From NCBI GenBank assembly GCA_051877895.1, contig JBJEJI010000089.1, positions 27,966 to 91,965 on the forward strand: DNA of 64,000 nucleotides, given 5' to 3'. The stretch is from UBA3775 sp051877895 (GTDB lineage Bacteria > Bacillota > Clostridia > Lachnospirales > Lachnospiraceae). A program made the position numbers and the translations under genes. The notes below the pieces were generated by a model that had not been told where the DNA came from, did no database searches, and saw only the letters and a program-made list of their open reading frames with translations. Below are positions 43,768 to 52,961 of this stretch, one piece after another (positions within the stretch are counted from its first letter, which is position 1; each line of letters starts with the position of its first letter).

Positions 43768-45129
43768 ATGAAACAAGTTATAAAGGAAAAATGGAATGAT
43801 ATTCTTGAGTACATGAAAAAAGAATATAACATTTCCGATGTTTCTTTTAAAACATGGCTGAAAGACTTAACTTTTTATGATTTAGAAGAAAATATCATAA
43901 CAATCATAATAAAAGATAACCTCCTGGGTGACAATGCTATAGATTTTATACGTAATAAATATGGTCTGTTCATTAAAACAGCCATTGCCGAAATTACCAA
44001 TGAAGATTACGAAATTCAATTTGTTCGTCAATCCTACATAACCGAACTGGAAGAAAAAGAAAAGGATGAAAAAACCGAAAATAAAGTATCCCGGGTAAAT
44101 TATCTGAATACCAAATATACCTTTGATAATTTTGTCGTAGGTGACAATAACAATGCTGCCCAGGCCGCATGTCTTGCCGTAGCAGAATCTCCGGGAAAGG
44201 TTTTTAACCCTCTTTTTATCTATGGTGGTCCGGGACTTGGTAAAACACACTTAATGTATGCAATTACCAATTTTCTCATGGAACACAGACCTGACCTTAA
44301 GGTTCTTTATACCTCTAGTGAAAAATTCACCACTGATTTAATTGAATCAATTAAATCAGGCTACAATGCCCCTGAAGAGTTCAGACAGAAATACAGAACC
44401 AACGATGTTCTTTTAATTGATGATGTACAATTCATTATCGGCAAAGAGCGTACTCAGGAAGAATTTTTCCACACTTTTAACGAAATGAAAGATTCAGGAA
44501 GACAGATTATCATTTCTTCGGACAAACCTCCTCGCGAAATGAAAATTCTTGATGAAAGATTCCGTTCAAGATTTGAGTGGGGATTAACTGTTGATATACA
44601 GCCTCCTGCATTCGAAACAAGAGTTGCAATTTTGAACAAAAAAATGAATCAGGACAATCTGAAACTGGACGATAAGATCATTACATATATCGCAGAAAAT
44701 ATTAAATCCAATATTCGTGAACTTGAAGGAGCTCTTACCAAGGTTGTTGCCATGGGACGTCTTCAAAAAAGAGAAATTAATCTTGAGCTGGCTCAAGAAG
44801 CCTTAAAAGACATGATTTCTCCTGATGAGAAGAAAACCATAACTCCGGCTCTGGTCTTAGACATTGTTGCAGAACATTATGACCTTACACCGGCAATGAT
44901 TTGTGGCAAAACCAAAAGCAGAAACATTGCATATCCGAGACAGATAGCAATGTACCTGTGCAGAACTCTCATTACTTCAATGTCACTTTCAGAAATCGGT
45001 GCTGCAATGGGAAACAGGGATCATACAACAATACTCCATGGCTGCAACAAAATCGACAGTGATTTAAAAACTGATGATGCACTTAAAAACACAATTGACA
45101 TCTTAATAAAGAAAATTAATCCACAATAG
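43768..45129 (+). CDS. dnaA: chromosomal replication initiator protein DnaA
   Basis: A 453-residue AAA+ initiator with all four domains. Walker A is GGPGLGKTHLMYA, Walker B VLLIDDVQFI, and sensor motifs follow (DERFRSRFEWGL). The C-terminal DNA-binding helix-turn-helix ends with GAAMGNRDHTTILHGCNKI, the DnaA signature that reads the box. AAAAAAGGAGG stands 5 bases before the ATG. DnaA boxes lie on both sides of the gene. Confidence 0.98.
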   Translation: MKQVIKEKWNDILEYMKKEYNISDVSFKTWLKDLTFYDLEENIITIIIKDNLLGDNAIDFIRNKYGLFIKTAIAEITNEDYEIQFVRQSYITELEEKEKDEKTENKVSRVNYLNTKYTFDNFVVGDNNNAAQAACLAVAESPGKVFNPLFIYGGPGLGKTHLMYAITNFLMEHRPDLKVLYTSSEKFTTDLIESIKSGYNAPEEFRQKYRTNDVLLIDDVQFIIGKERTQEEFFHTFNEMKDSGRQIIISSDKPPREMKILDERFRSRFEWGLTVDIQPPAFETRVAILNKKMNQDNLKLDDKIITYIAENIKSNIRELEGALTKVVAMGRLQKREINLELAQEALKDMISPDEKKTITPALVLDIVAEHYDLTPAMICGKTKSRNIAYPRQIAMYLCRTLITSMSLSEIGAAMGNRDHTTILHGCNKIDSDLKTDDALKNTIDILIKKINPQ

Positions 45130-45392
45130 TTTCTTCTTACATTTAAACATACATTTATAATAGGAAGAAACACATTCATAACTTACCTGATTTATAAGAT
45201 TAATCCACAGCCCTGTTGTTAATTTATCTGTATAACATTGTGGATTACATTTATTCATTATATAGATGATGATTGTTGTCAAAATAAATCATTTATTGTA
45301 TGTGGATTAAGGTTTATAAACCCATAAAACATCAACTTATGATAAACAGCCATAAACCAAGGTTTTAAAAGGGTTTGAGCCACTTATTCACA
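45117..45392. other. oriC: oriC, part 2 (dnaA-dnaN spacer DnaA boxes)
   Basis: The 341-bp spacer 45130-45470 carries several near-consensus DnaA boxes: TAATCCACA at 45117-45125 (end of dnaA) and 45201-45209, the reverse form TGTGGATTA at 45239-45247 and 45301-45309, and TTATTCACA at 45384-45392. It is AT-rich with no open frame of interest. It fits the second half of a bipartite origin flanking dnaA. Confidence 0.78.
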
Positions 45393-45470
45393 AATTAACA
45401 CAGACTAATAATACATACTATAATTTTATTAATAAAATAAATGCTTTTCCGCATGAAATCGGAGGTTATT

Positions 45471-46577
45471 ATGAAAATCATTTGTAAACAGCAGGAGTTA
45501 CTTGCAGCTCTTAATATTGCATTAAAAGCTGTTTCAGGAAAAACAAATATGGCAATACTGGAATGCGTTCTTATTGAAGCATATTATGATAAAATTAAAT
45601 TATCTACCAGTAACATGGAACTCAGTATCGAAACTCTCATTGCAGGAAGAATTGACGTTGAAGGCAAAGTTGCCTTAAATGCTAAGATATTCTCTGAAAT
45701 CATTAGAAAACTTCCTGATGAAAGAGTAATCATAGAAGTAGATGAAAACAGTACAACTTCTATTTTCTGCGGAAGTGCTAAATTCATGATAGCAGGCTTA
45801 AGTGGAGATGATTTTCCTGTTATGCCGGCAATGGAAAAACAGGATAGCGTTTCCATCAGTCAGTTCACTTTAAAAGAAGTTATCAGACAGACAATTTTCT
45901 CTGTATCCGATAATGAGAATAACAAGGTAATGACAGGTGAACATTTTGAAATAGATGGTAATAAGTTAGTTGTTACTTCTCTTGACGGACATCGTATTTC
46001 CATCAGAAATGTGGAATTGAAAGGTAATTATTCACAAAAAGATGTAATTATTCCGGGTAAAACTTTAATTGAAATTTCAAAGATTCTTGAAGGTGATGCA
46101 GAAAAAGAAGTACTGCTTTATTTTGACAAGAATAATGTTATGTTTGAATTGGATGATACCATTATTCTTTCAAGATTAATTGAAGGACGTTATCTCAATG
46201 TTAAGCAGATGATAAACTATGATTATAATACAAAATTTACCATTAACAAGAAACAGTTTTTTGATTGTTTTGACAGGGCAACTCTTTTAATTAAAGAAAG
46301 TGATAAAAAGCCGGTAATCATGGGAATCTACAAAGACAAGCTTACACTTAACATGAATACAAGTCTTGGAAGTCTTGATGAAGAAATAGAAGTGGACATG
46401 GAAGGCAATGATTTACTCATTGGATTTAATCCTAAATTTATTATGGATGTTTTAAAAGTTATAGATGATGAGGAAATTACAATCTACTTAACAAATGCGA
46501 AAGCTCCGTGCTATATCAGGGATGAAAAAACCACTTATAATTACCTGGTACTTCCGGTTAATTTCAATACAATCTGA
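45471..46577 (+). CDS. dnaN: DNA polymerase III beta subunit (sliding clamp)
   Basis: A 368-residue clamp protein with three repeated beta-clamp domains. MKIICKQQELLAALNIALKA is the typical start, and the C-terminal region ends with NYLVLPVNF, which matches the conserved LxxLxLPxR-like end used for ring function (here the final segment is degenerate, NFNTI). GGAGG stands 5 bases before the ATG at 45471; the ATG codons 30 bp upstream lack a site. Standard dnaA-dnaN order. Confidence 0.96.
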   Translation: MKIICKQQELLAALNIALKAVSGKTNMAILECVLIEAYYDKIKLSTSNMELSIETLIAGRIDVEGKVALNAKIFSEIIRKLPDERVIIEVDENSTTSIFCGSAKFMIAGLSGDDFPVMPAMEKQDSVSISQFTLKEVIRQTIFSVSDNENNKVMTGEHFEIDGNKLVVTSLDGHRISIRNVELKGNYSQKDVIIPGKTLIEISKILEGDAEKEVLLYFDKNNVMFELDDTIILSRLIEGRYLNVKQMINYDYNTKFTINKKQFFDCFDRATLLIKESDKKPVIMGIYKDKLTLNMNTSLGSLDEEIEVDMEGNDLLIGFNPKFIMDVLKVIDDEEITIYLTNAKAPCYIRDEKTTYNYLVLPVNFNTI

Positions 46578-46690
46578 TTTTGATTTTTTTAATAATTACA
46601 ATGATTTAATTTAAAGTTAGTCAGAGAAGAATTATATATTTTAGTTAATCAAAACAATAGTATACAAATTGATTTGGAAGGTGGAAATAT

Positions 46691-46900
46691 ATGGAAAACA
46701 TAACTATCAGGGATGAATTTATTAAACTTGGACAGGTTTTAAAACTTGCCGGAGTTGCAGAAAACGGTGTTATGGCAAAAATAATGATTCAGGACGGACT
46801 TGTAAAAGTTAACGGTGAAACAGATATTCGTCGTGGTAGAAAGGTTTATCCCGGTGATGTGGTTTCATGTGAGGGACAGGAGTTTAAGGTAACAAACTAA
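46691..46900 (+). CDS. S4-domain RNA-binding protein (YaaA/RlbA-like)
   Basis: A 69-residue single S4 domain. FIKLGQVLKLAGVAENGVMA and the closing VKVNGETDIRRGRKVYPGD are the S4 fold used by the YaaA/YbcJ-like proteins encoded between dnaN and recF in Firmicutes. In Bacillus the homologue is linked to ribosome biogenesis. It ends 2 bp before recF. Confidence 0.92.
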   Translation: MENITIRDEFIKLGQVLKLAGVAENGVMAKIMIQDGLVKVNGETDIRRGRKVYPGDVVSCEGQEFKVTN

Positions 46901-46902
46901 TT

Positions 46903-47985
46903 ATGATTATTCAATCATTAAAGCTTTCTGATTTCAGAAACTATGAAAATCTGGATATAAATTTCAGTGAAGGCATAAATATTCTTTACGGTGATAATGC
47001 TCAGGGAAAGACAAATGTGCTGGAATCTATGTTTGTTGCAGCTACAACAAAATCCCATAGAGGAAGTAAAGACAAGGAAATGGTTATGCTTGGAAAAGAA
47101 GAGTCACATATAAGACTTGGACTTAAAAAGCAGGGAATTAACCATAGAATAGATATGCATATAAAAAAAAGCAGTGCAAAGGGAGCAGCAATTGATGGAA
47201 TAAGAATCAAGAGGGGTGCAGAACTTTACGGAATGCTTCATATAGTTTCATTTTCGCCCGAAGACCTTACCATGATAAAAAATGGTCCGTCTGAAAGAAG
47301 AAGATTTATGGATATGGAGCTCTGTCAGCTGGACAAAATTTATATTAATTGTCTATCTAAGTATAATAAAATAATTCTTCAGAGAAACAATCTTCTGAAA
47401 CAGATTCCTTACAATAATGAGTTAATTCAGACTTTGGAAGTGTGGAATGAACAGCTGGCAACATATGGATGGCAGATTATCCACACCAGAGAGCAGTTTG
47501 TTAACGAAATTGAAAAAATTTTGAGTGAAAAACACAGAATCATTACGGATGGAAAAGAAGATTTAAAAATCATTTATAAACCAAATGCGGATAAGGAAAA
47601 CCTTGCTGCTGAACTGGCAGAAAGTATAAAAAAAGATATAGAACAAAAGACAACTACAAAAGGTCCTCACAGAGATGACATAATTTTTGAAATCAATGGG
47701 GTTAATGCCAGAATTTTTGGTTCTCAGGGACAGCAGAGAAGTATTGCTCTTGCATTAAAGCTGGCAGAAATAGAACTGGTAAAAAGAAAAATTAATGATA
47801 CTCCCGTTTTACTCTTAGACGATGTTTTGTCGGAACTTGACAGAAATCGTCAGATAAGGCTTCTTTCGGAAATAGGAGGAGTTCAGACTTTTCTTACATG
47901 TACCGGTCTGGAAGAATTTGTAGAAACCAGAAAAGAAAAAGACAGTATTTTCCACGTTGTAAGTGGAAAAGTACATCAAATATAA
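46903..47985 (+). CDS. recF: recombination mediator RecF
   Basis: A 360-residue SMC-like ATPase. Walker A is LYGDNAQGKTNVLE, the signature FGSQGQQRSIALALKLAE, and Walker B VLLLDDVLSELDRNR. RecF with RecO/RecR loads RecA at gaps. There is no strong independent ribosome site; it follows the S4 gene by 2 bp, suggesting coupling. A consensus DnaA box TTATCCACA lies inside the gene at 47477-47485. Confidence 0.96.
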   Translation: MIIQSLKLSDFRNYENLDINFSEGINILYGDNAQGKTNVLESMFVAATTKSHRGSKDKEMVMLGKEESHIRLGLKKQGINHRIDMHIKKSSAKGAAIDGIRIKRGAELYGMLHIVSFSPEDLTMIKNGPSERRRFMDMELCQLDKIYINCLSKYNKIILQRNNLLKQIPYNNELIQTLEVWNEQLATYGWQIIHTREQFVNEIEKILSEKHRIITDGKEDLKIIYKPNADKENLAAELAESIKKDIEQKTTTKGPHRDDIIFEINGVNARIFGSQGQQRSIALALKLAEIELVKRKINDTPVLLLDDVLSELDRNRQIRLLSEIGGVQTFLTCTGLEEFVETRKEKDSIFHVVSGKVHQI

Positions 47986-48053
47986 CAATTGACTATTAAA
48001 TAGATTTCGATAGTTTGCCGAAGTATGTAAATACTTTGGAATGGAGGATTAGT

Positions 48054-49982
48054 ATGGAAATGGAAACGAAAGTTGAACAGGAATACGGTGCGGAACAGAT
48101 ACAGATTCTTGAAGGTCTGGAAGCTGTACGTAAAAGACCCGGTATGTATATCGGTACCACATCAAGCCGTGGTCTTCATCATCTTGTTTATGAAATTGTG
48201 GATAATTCCGTGGATGAAGCTCTTGCCGGTTATTGTGACACAATCAAGGTTACAATTAACTCTGATAACTCCATTACAGTAGTGGATAATGGACGAGGAA
48301 TTCCGGTAGAGAAAAACAAGAAAAAAGGAATTTCAACTGTAGAAGTTGTATTTACCATTCTTCATGCCGGTGGTAAATTCGGTGGTGGAGGATATAAAGT
48401 ATCCGGCGGACTTCATGGTGTAGGTGCATCCGTAGTAAATGCACTTTCCACCTGGCTTGAAGTAACCGTAAATCATGATGGTCATAAATATTTCCAGAGA
48501 TATGAAAGAGGAAAGGCACAAAATGAATTAAAAGTTGTCGGTGAAAGTAATCATACCGGAACTGAAGTAACTTTCCTTCCTGATCCGACTATTTTTGAAG
48601 AAACTGTTTATGATTACAGCGTATTAAAACAGAGACTTCGTGAAATGGCATTTCTTACTAAAGGTCTGAAAATTATTCTTACAGATACAAGACCCGGAAT
48701 GGAAAGAAGCAATGAATTCCACTATAAAGGTGGTATTATTGAATACGTTAAATATCTTAATAAGGCATCTCAGCCTCTGTACAATGATATAATTTACTGT
48801 GAAGGTGTAGTGGGAGATGTAAGCGTTGAAGTAGCACTTCAGCATAATGACGGTTATAACGAAAACTGCTACAGCTTTGTAAACAATATCAATACTCCTG
48901 AAGGTGGTACTCATCTTGCAGGTTTTAAGAATGCGCTTACAAAAACCTTTAATGATTATGCAAGAAAGCAGAAACTTTTAAAGGATAGTGAACCAAATCT
49001 GTCCGGTGAAGACATCAGAGAAGGTTTAACAGCAATTATCAGTATAAAGATTTCTGAGCCTCAGTTTGAAGGACAGACAAAGCAGAAGCTAGGCAACACA
49101 GAAGCCAGGGGAGCAGTGGACAGTGTAGTAAGTGAGCAGCTGACATATTTTCTTGAACAAAATCCTGCAATTGCAAAGCTTATTGTGGAAAAATCACTTC
49201 TTGCACAGAGAGCAAGAGATGCTGCGAGAAAAGCAAGAGATCTTACAAGAAGAAAAACAGCTCTTGAAAGCATGGCATTACCCGGAAAGCTTGCAGACTG
49301 TTCAGACAAAAATCCTGAAAACTGTGAAATTTATATTGTAGAGGGTGATTCCGCCGGCGGTTCTGCAAAAACAGCACGCTCCAGAGCAACCCAGGCAATT
49401 CTTCCGTTAAGAGGTAAAATACTGAACGTAGAAAAGGCAAGGCTTGACCACATTTTATCAAATGCAGAAATTAAAGCTATGATTACTGCATTTGGAACAG
49501 GTATCCATGATGATTTTGATATTACAAAGCTCAGATATCACAAAATTATTATTATGACAGATGCCGATGTAGATGGTGCTCATATTGCAACACTGCTTTT
49601 AACCTTCCTGTACAGATTCATGCCTGAATTAATAAAACAAGGCTATGTATATCTTGCAACACCTCCTCTGTACAAGATAGAGAAAAACAAGCAGGTATGG
49701 TATGCATATAACGACGATGAATTAAACAATATTCTTTTAGATATCGGCAGGGATGGCAATAACAAAATCCAGCGATACAAAGGTCTTGGTGAAATGGATC
49801 CTGAACAGCTTTGGGAAACAACCATGGATCCTGAAAAGAGAATATTAAAAAGAGTTAACATCGATGACGACTCTTTAAGTGAGCTGGATGTTACCTTTAC
49901 CACACTAATGGGTGATGAAGTAGAACCAAGACGTGAGTTTATTGAAGCAAATGCTAAATTTGCTGAAAATCTGGATATTTAA
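48054..49982 (+). CDS. gyrB: DNA gyrase subunit B
   Basis: A 642-residue GHKL ATPase subunit. LEAVRKRPGMYIGTT and VDNSVDEALAGYCD form the ATP pocket, GGKFGGGGYKVSGGLHGVG is the lid motif, IYIVEGDSAGGSAK and MTDADVDGAHIATLLLTF the TOPRIM acidic residues, and IQRYKGLGEMDPEQLWETT the C-terminal zone. GGAGG at 48043-48047 sets the ATG at 48054. With gyrA directly after it, it completes the standard origin cluster. Confidence 0.98.
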   Translation: MEMETKVEQEYGAEQIQILEGLEAVRKRPGMYIGTTSSRGLHHLVYEIVDNSVDEALAGYCDTIKVTINSDNSITVVDNGRGIPVEKNKKKGISTVEVVFTILHAGGKFGGGGYKVSGGLHGVGASVVNALSTWLEVTVNHDGHKYFQRYERGKAQNELKVVGESNHTGTEVTFLPDPTIFEETVYDYSVLKQRLREMAFLTKGLKIILTDTRPGMERSNEFHYKGGIIEYVKYLNKASQPLYNDIIYCEGVVGDVSVEVALQHNDGYNENCYSFVNNINTPEGGTHLAGFKNALTKTFNDYARKQKLLKDSEPNLSGEDIREGLTAIISIKISEPQFEGQTKQKLGNTEARGAVDSVVSEQLTYFLEQNPAIAKLIVEKSLLAQRARDAARKARDLTRRKTALESMALPGKLADCSDKNPENCEIYIVEGDSAGGSAKTARSRATQAILPLRGKILNVEKARLDHILSNAEIKAMITAFGTGIHDDFDITKLRYHKIIIMTDADVDGAHIATLLLTFLYRFMPELIKQGYVYLATPPLYKIEKNKQVWYAYNDDELNNILLDIGRDGNNKIQRYKGLGEMDPEQLWETTMDPEKRILKRVNIDDDSLSELDVTFTTLMGDEVEPRREFIEANAKFAENLDI

Positions 49983-50052
49983 TATCCAAAAACATTTCGG
50001 AATATATGACATACATATATTCTGAAGACTATGTTCACAATATGGAGGATAT

Positions 50053-52614
50053 ATGGACGAACATATTTTTGATAAAATACATGATGTAGATTTGCAGAAA
50101 ACTATGGAAAAATCCTACATCGAATATGCAATGTCTGTTATTGCAGCCAGAGCACTTCCTGATGCAAGAGACGGTTTAAAGCCTGTTCAGAGAAGAATTC
50201 TTTATGCAATGATAGAACTTAACAACGGACCGGATAAGCCACATCGTAAATGTGCCCGTATTGTGGGTGATACAATGGGTAAATATCACCCTCATGGTGA
50301 TAGTTCAATTTACGGAGCATTAGTTAATCTGGCTCAGGAATGGTCTACAAGATATCCTCTTGTAGACGGACACGGAAACTTTGGATCCATTGATGGTGAC
50401 GGAGCTGCTGCCATGCGATATACGGAAGCAAGACTTTCAAAAATATCCATGGAAATGCTGGCAGATATCAATAAAGATACTGTTGATTTTGTTCCAAACT
50501 TCGATGAAACAGAAAAGGAACCAAAGGTATTACCATCCAGAATTCCAAACCTGCTTGTAAACGGTACTTCCGGTATCGCTGTAGGTATGGCTACAAATAT
50601 TCCTCCTCACAACCTGGGAGAGGTAATTAACGCAGTAGTAAAAATTATCGATAATCGTCTTGAAGACAAGGAAACCACTATCGATGAGGTTATGGAAATT
50701 ATAAAGGGACCGGATTTTCCTACAGGTGCACAGATTTTAGGTACAAGAGGAATCAACGATGCCTACCGCACCGGACGAGGAAAGATTAAGGTTCGTGCCG
50801 TAACAAACATTGAGCCCATGGCAAATGGCAAAAACAGAATAGTAGTAACAGAAATCCCGTTCATGGTAAACAAAGCCAGATTAATTGAAAAAATTGCTGA
50901 GCTTGTAAGAGATAAAAAGGTTGACGGAATTACTGACTTAAGAGATGAGTCTGACAGAGAAGGTATGCGTATCGTAATCGAACTGAGAAGAGATGCAAAT
51001 CCTACTGTTGTACTTAATCATCTTTATAAGCATACCCAGTTGCAGGATACCTTTGGTGTAATTATGCTTGCACTGGTAAATCAGGAGCCAAAGATTTTAA
51101 ATCTTCTTGAAATGCTTACGGTTTATCTGGAACATCAGGAAGATGTTGTAAGACGAAGAACCCGGTACGATTTAAACAAGGCAGAGGAAAGAGCTCACAT
51201 CATGGAAGCTCTTTTAAAAGCCCTTGATTTTATTGATGAGGTAATTAAAATAATTAGAAATTCCAAATCTACACCACTTGCCAAGCAGGGACTTATGGAC
51301 AGATTTGAATTTGATGATGTTCAGGCACAGGCAATTGTAGATATGCGTCTTCGTCAGCTGACAGGCTTGGAAAGAGAAAAGCTGGAAGAGGAATATGCAG
51401 AGCTCATGAAAAAAATCGGAGAATACAGGGAAATTCTTGCTGATAATAAAAAGCTGTTAAGCGTTGTAAAAGAAGAAATACTGATTGTATCCGGTAAATA
51501 CAGCGATAAGAGAAGAACAGCTATTGTATTTGATGAATCCGAAATGAGCATGGAAGACTTCATTTCGGATGATAAAATTGTAATTACAATGACTGAAAAA
51601 GGATATATCAAGAGAATGTCTCCTGATAATTTCAGGGCACAGAACAGAGGTGGTAAGGGAATCAAGGGAATGCAGATTATCGAAGATGATAAGATTGTAA
51701 GAATTTTTACCACCACAAACCATAAAACTCTCCTTGTATTTACCAACAAAGGAAGAGTTTATAAATTAAAGGGATATCAGATTCCTGAAGCGTCCCGTAC
51801 GGCAAGAGGAATTCCTGTAATTAATCTTGTTATGCTTCAGCCTGATGAAAAAGTTTCAGTAATACTTCCAATTGATACTTTTGATGTAGATGGAAATCTT
51901 CTTATGGCGACAAAAGGCGGAACAATCAAGAAAACCGCTTTAAGAGAATATTCAAATATCCGTAAAGTTGGTATTCAGGCTATTACACTTCGTGATGATG
52001 ACGAACTGATTGAAGTAAGGTTATCAAGCGGCAATGATGAAATTATAATGACTACTGCAAATGGTATGTCTCTTACATGTAATGAGGAAGATGTAAGGGC
52101 TACCGGTAGAAGTTCTATGGGTGTAAAGGGTATGACCCTTTCAGAAGAAGATGAACTTGTTGGAATGCAGATAATGAGCGAAGGCAGTCATGTTCTTATG
52201 ATTACCGAAAATGGAATGGGCAAAAGAACGGAAACAGGCGCATTCTCCAGACAGCACAGAGGTGGAAAAGGTATTATCTGTTATAAGCTCAATGAAAAAA
52301 CCGGAAAACTAGTTGGTATGAAAGTAGTAGATGAAGATAAGGATCTCATTGCCATAACAAATGAAGGTATTATCATCAGAACACCGGTGGACAGTATAAG
52401 CATAATCGGAAGAAATACTTCAGGCGTTAAGTGCATGAATATTGAAGAAGAAAATGTAGCTGTTGCAGCAATTACCATAGCTGATAAAGAACCGGACATG
52501 CCGGAGGAAACCGAGGAAGGCATTGAAACTGCAGGAGATTCCGAAATCGTAGAAGTGGACGGAACAGTAGAAGAATCCGAAAGTGCAGAAATAACAGAAA
52601 ATGCCAGCCTATGA
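50053..52614 (+). CDS. gyrA: DNA gyrase subunit A
   Basis: An 853-residue gyrase subunit. The catalytic Tyr is in AAMRYTEARL, the quinolone region around HPHGDSSIYGALV has the normal Ser, and the GyrA-box is seen as QNRGGKG in the first blade of the C-terminal beta-pinwheel. The extreme C-terminus (from about 815) is an acidic Glu/Val-rich tail ending SAEITENASL. GGAGG precedes the ATG. A terminator and a remnant of a surface-protein 3' end follow the stop. Confidence 0.98.
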   Translation: MDEHIFDKIHDVDLQKTMEKSYIEYAMSVIAARALPDARDGLKPVQRRILYAMIELNNGPDKPHRKCARIVGDTMGKYHPHGDSSIYGALVNLAQEWSTRYPLVDGHGNFGSIDGDGAAAMRYTEARLSKISMEMLADINKDTVDFVPNFDETEKEPKVLPSRIPNLLVNGTSGIAVGMATNIPPHNLGEVINAVVKIIDNRLEDKETTIDEVMEIIKGPDFPTGAQILGTRGINDAYRTGRGKIKVRAVTNIEPMANGKNRIVVTEIPFMVNKARLIEKIAELVRDKKVDGITDLRDESDREGMRIVIELRRDANPTVVLNHLYKHTQLQDTFGVIMLALVNQEPKILNLLEMLTVYLEHQEDVVRRRTRYDLNKAEERAHIMEALLKALDFIDEVIKIIRNSKSTPLAKQGLMDRFEFDDVQAQAIVDMRLRQLTGLEREKLEEEYAELMKKIGEYREILADNKKLLSVVKEEILIVSGKYSDKRRTAIVFDESEMSMEDFISDDKIVITMTEKGYIKRMSPDNFRAQNRGGKGIKGMQIIEDDKIVRIFTTTNHKTLLVFTNKGRVYKLKGYQIPEASRTARGIPVINLVMLQPDEKVSVILPIDTFDVDGNLLMATKGGTIKKTALREYSNIRKVGIQAITLRDDDELIEVRLSSGNDEIIMTTANGMSLTCNEEDVRATGRSSMGVKGMTLSEEDELVGMQIMSEGSHVLMITENGMGKRTETGAFSRQHRGGKGIICYKLNEKTGKLVGMKVVDEDKDLIAITNEGIIIRTPVDSISIIGRNTSGVKCMNIEEENVAVAAITIADKEPDMPEETEEGIETAGDSEIVEVDGTVEESESAEITENASL

Positions 52615-52663
52615 ATTGATGATGAACGGCAGAAGTTCTCTTTGCCGTGTGAGGGAACAGTAT

Positions 52664-52707
52664 AGCAGTAAAGAGCATCAAGATAACTAAATAAACCTTA
52701 GATGTTT
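52664..52707 (+). pseudogene. 3'-end remnant of a surface-protein gene behind gyrA
   Basis: AGCAGTAAAGAGCATCAAGATAAC is shared exactly (24 bp) with the last codons of the giant surface-protein gene (63377-63400), and homology continues for about 30 more bp (AAATAAAC, AGATGTTTAA, GGGAA). In the right frame it encodes the same C-terminal AVKSIKITK and a stop. Nothing upstream in this spacer matches the gene, so only the 3' tip remains. The rest of 52615-52961 holds the terminator, a loose inverted repeat (TTTTGGGG/CCCCAAAA) and the next promoter. Confidence 0.75.
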
Positions 52708-52734
52708 AAGGGGAAGCGAGAGCTTCCCCTTTTT
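52708..52734 (+). terminator. rho-independent terminator after gyrA
   Basis: AAGGGGAAGC (52708-52717) and GCTTCCCCTT (52722-52731) form a perfect 10-bp stem with a GAGA loop, followed by T residues. Confidence 0.93.
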
Positions 52735-52902
52735 ATATCGTAGTTTTGGGGCGCTGACTACGATGAAAAACCGAAAACTGAGCAGTTTGCTCGTAACCAC
52801 CCCCAAAATATTACTATCAAAAAAACAAATAAGAGCAAAATGCCCGTAAATTATAAAAACACGAAAGGAGATGCTATATAAATCGAAAGGTTTTTTTCAA
52901 AA

Positions 52903-52931
52903 TTGAACAAAAGAAAATATCATGATATAAT
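52903..52931 (+). promoter_or_regulatory. promoter of the signalling operon
   Basis: TTGAAC (52903-52908) and TATAAT (52926-52931) are spaced 17 bp, 30 bp upstream of the first start codon of the operon at 52962. Confidence 0.85.
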
Positions 52932-52961
52932 TTAACATATTTGAGCAAGGGGGATATTATC

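Noticed and set aside
48049..49903. Several minus-strand frames inside gyrB
   Set aside because: They are shadows of a strongly conserved plus-strand gene and share no features with known proteins.
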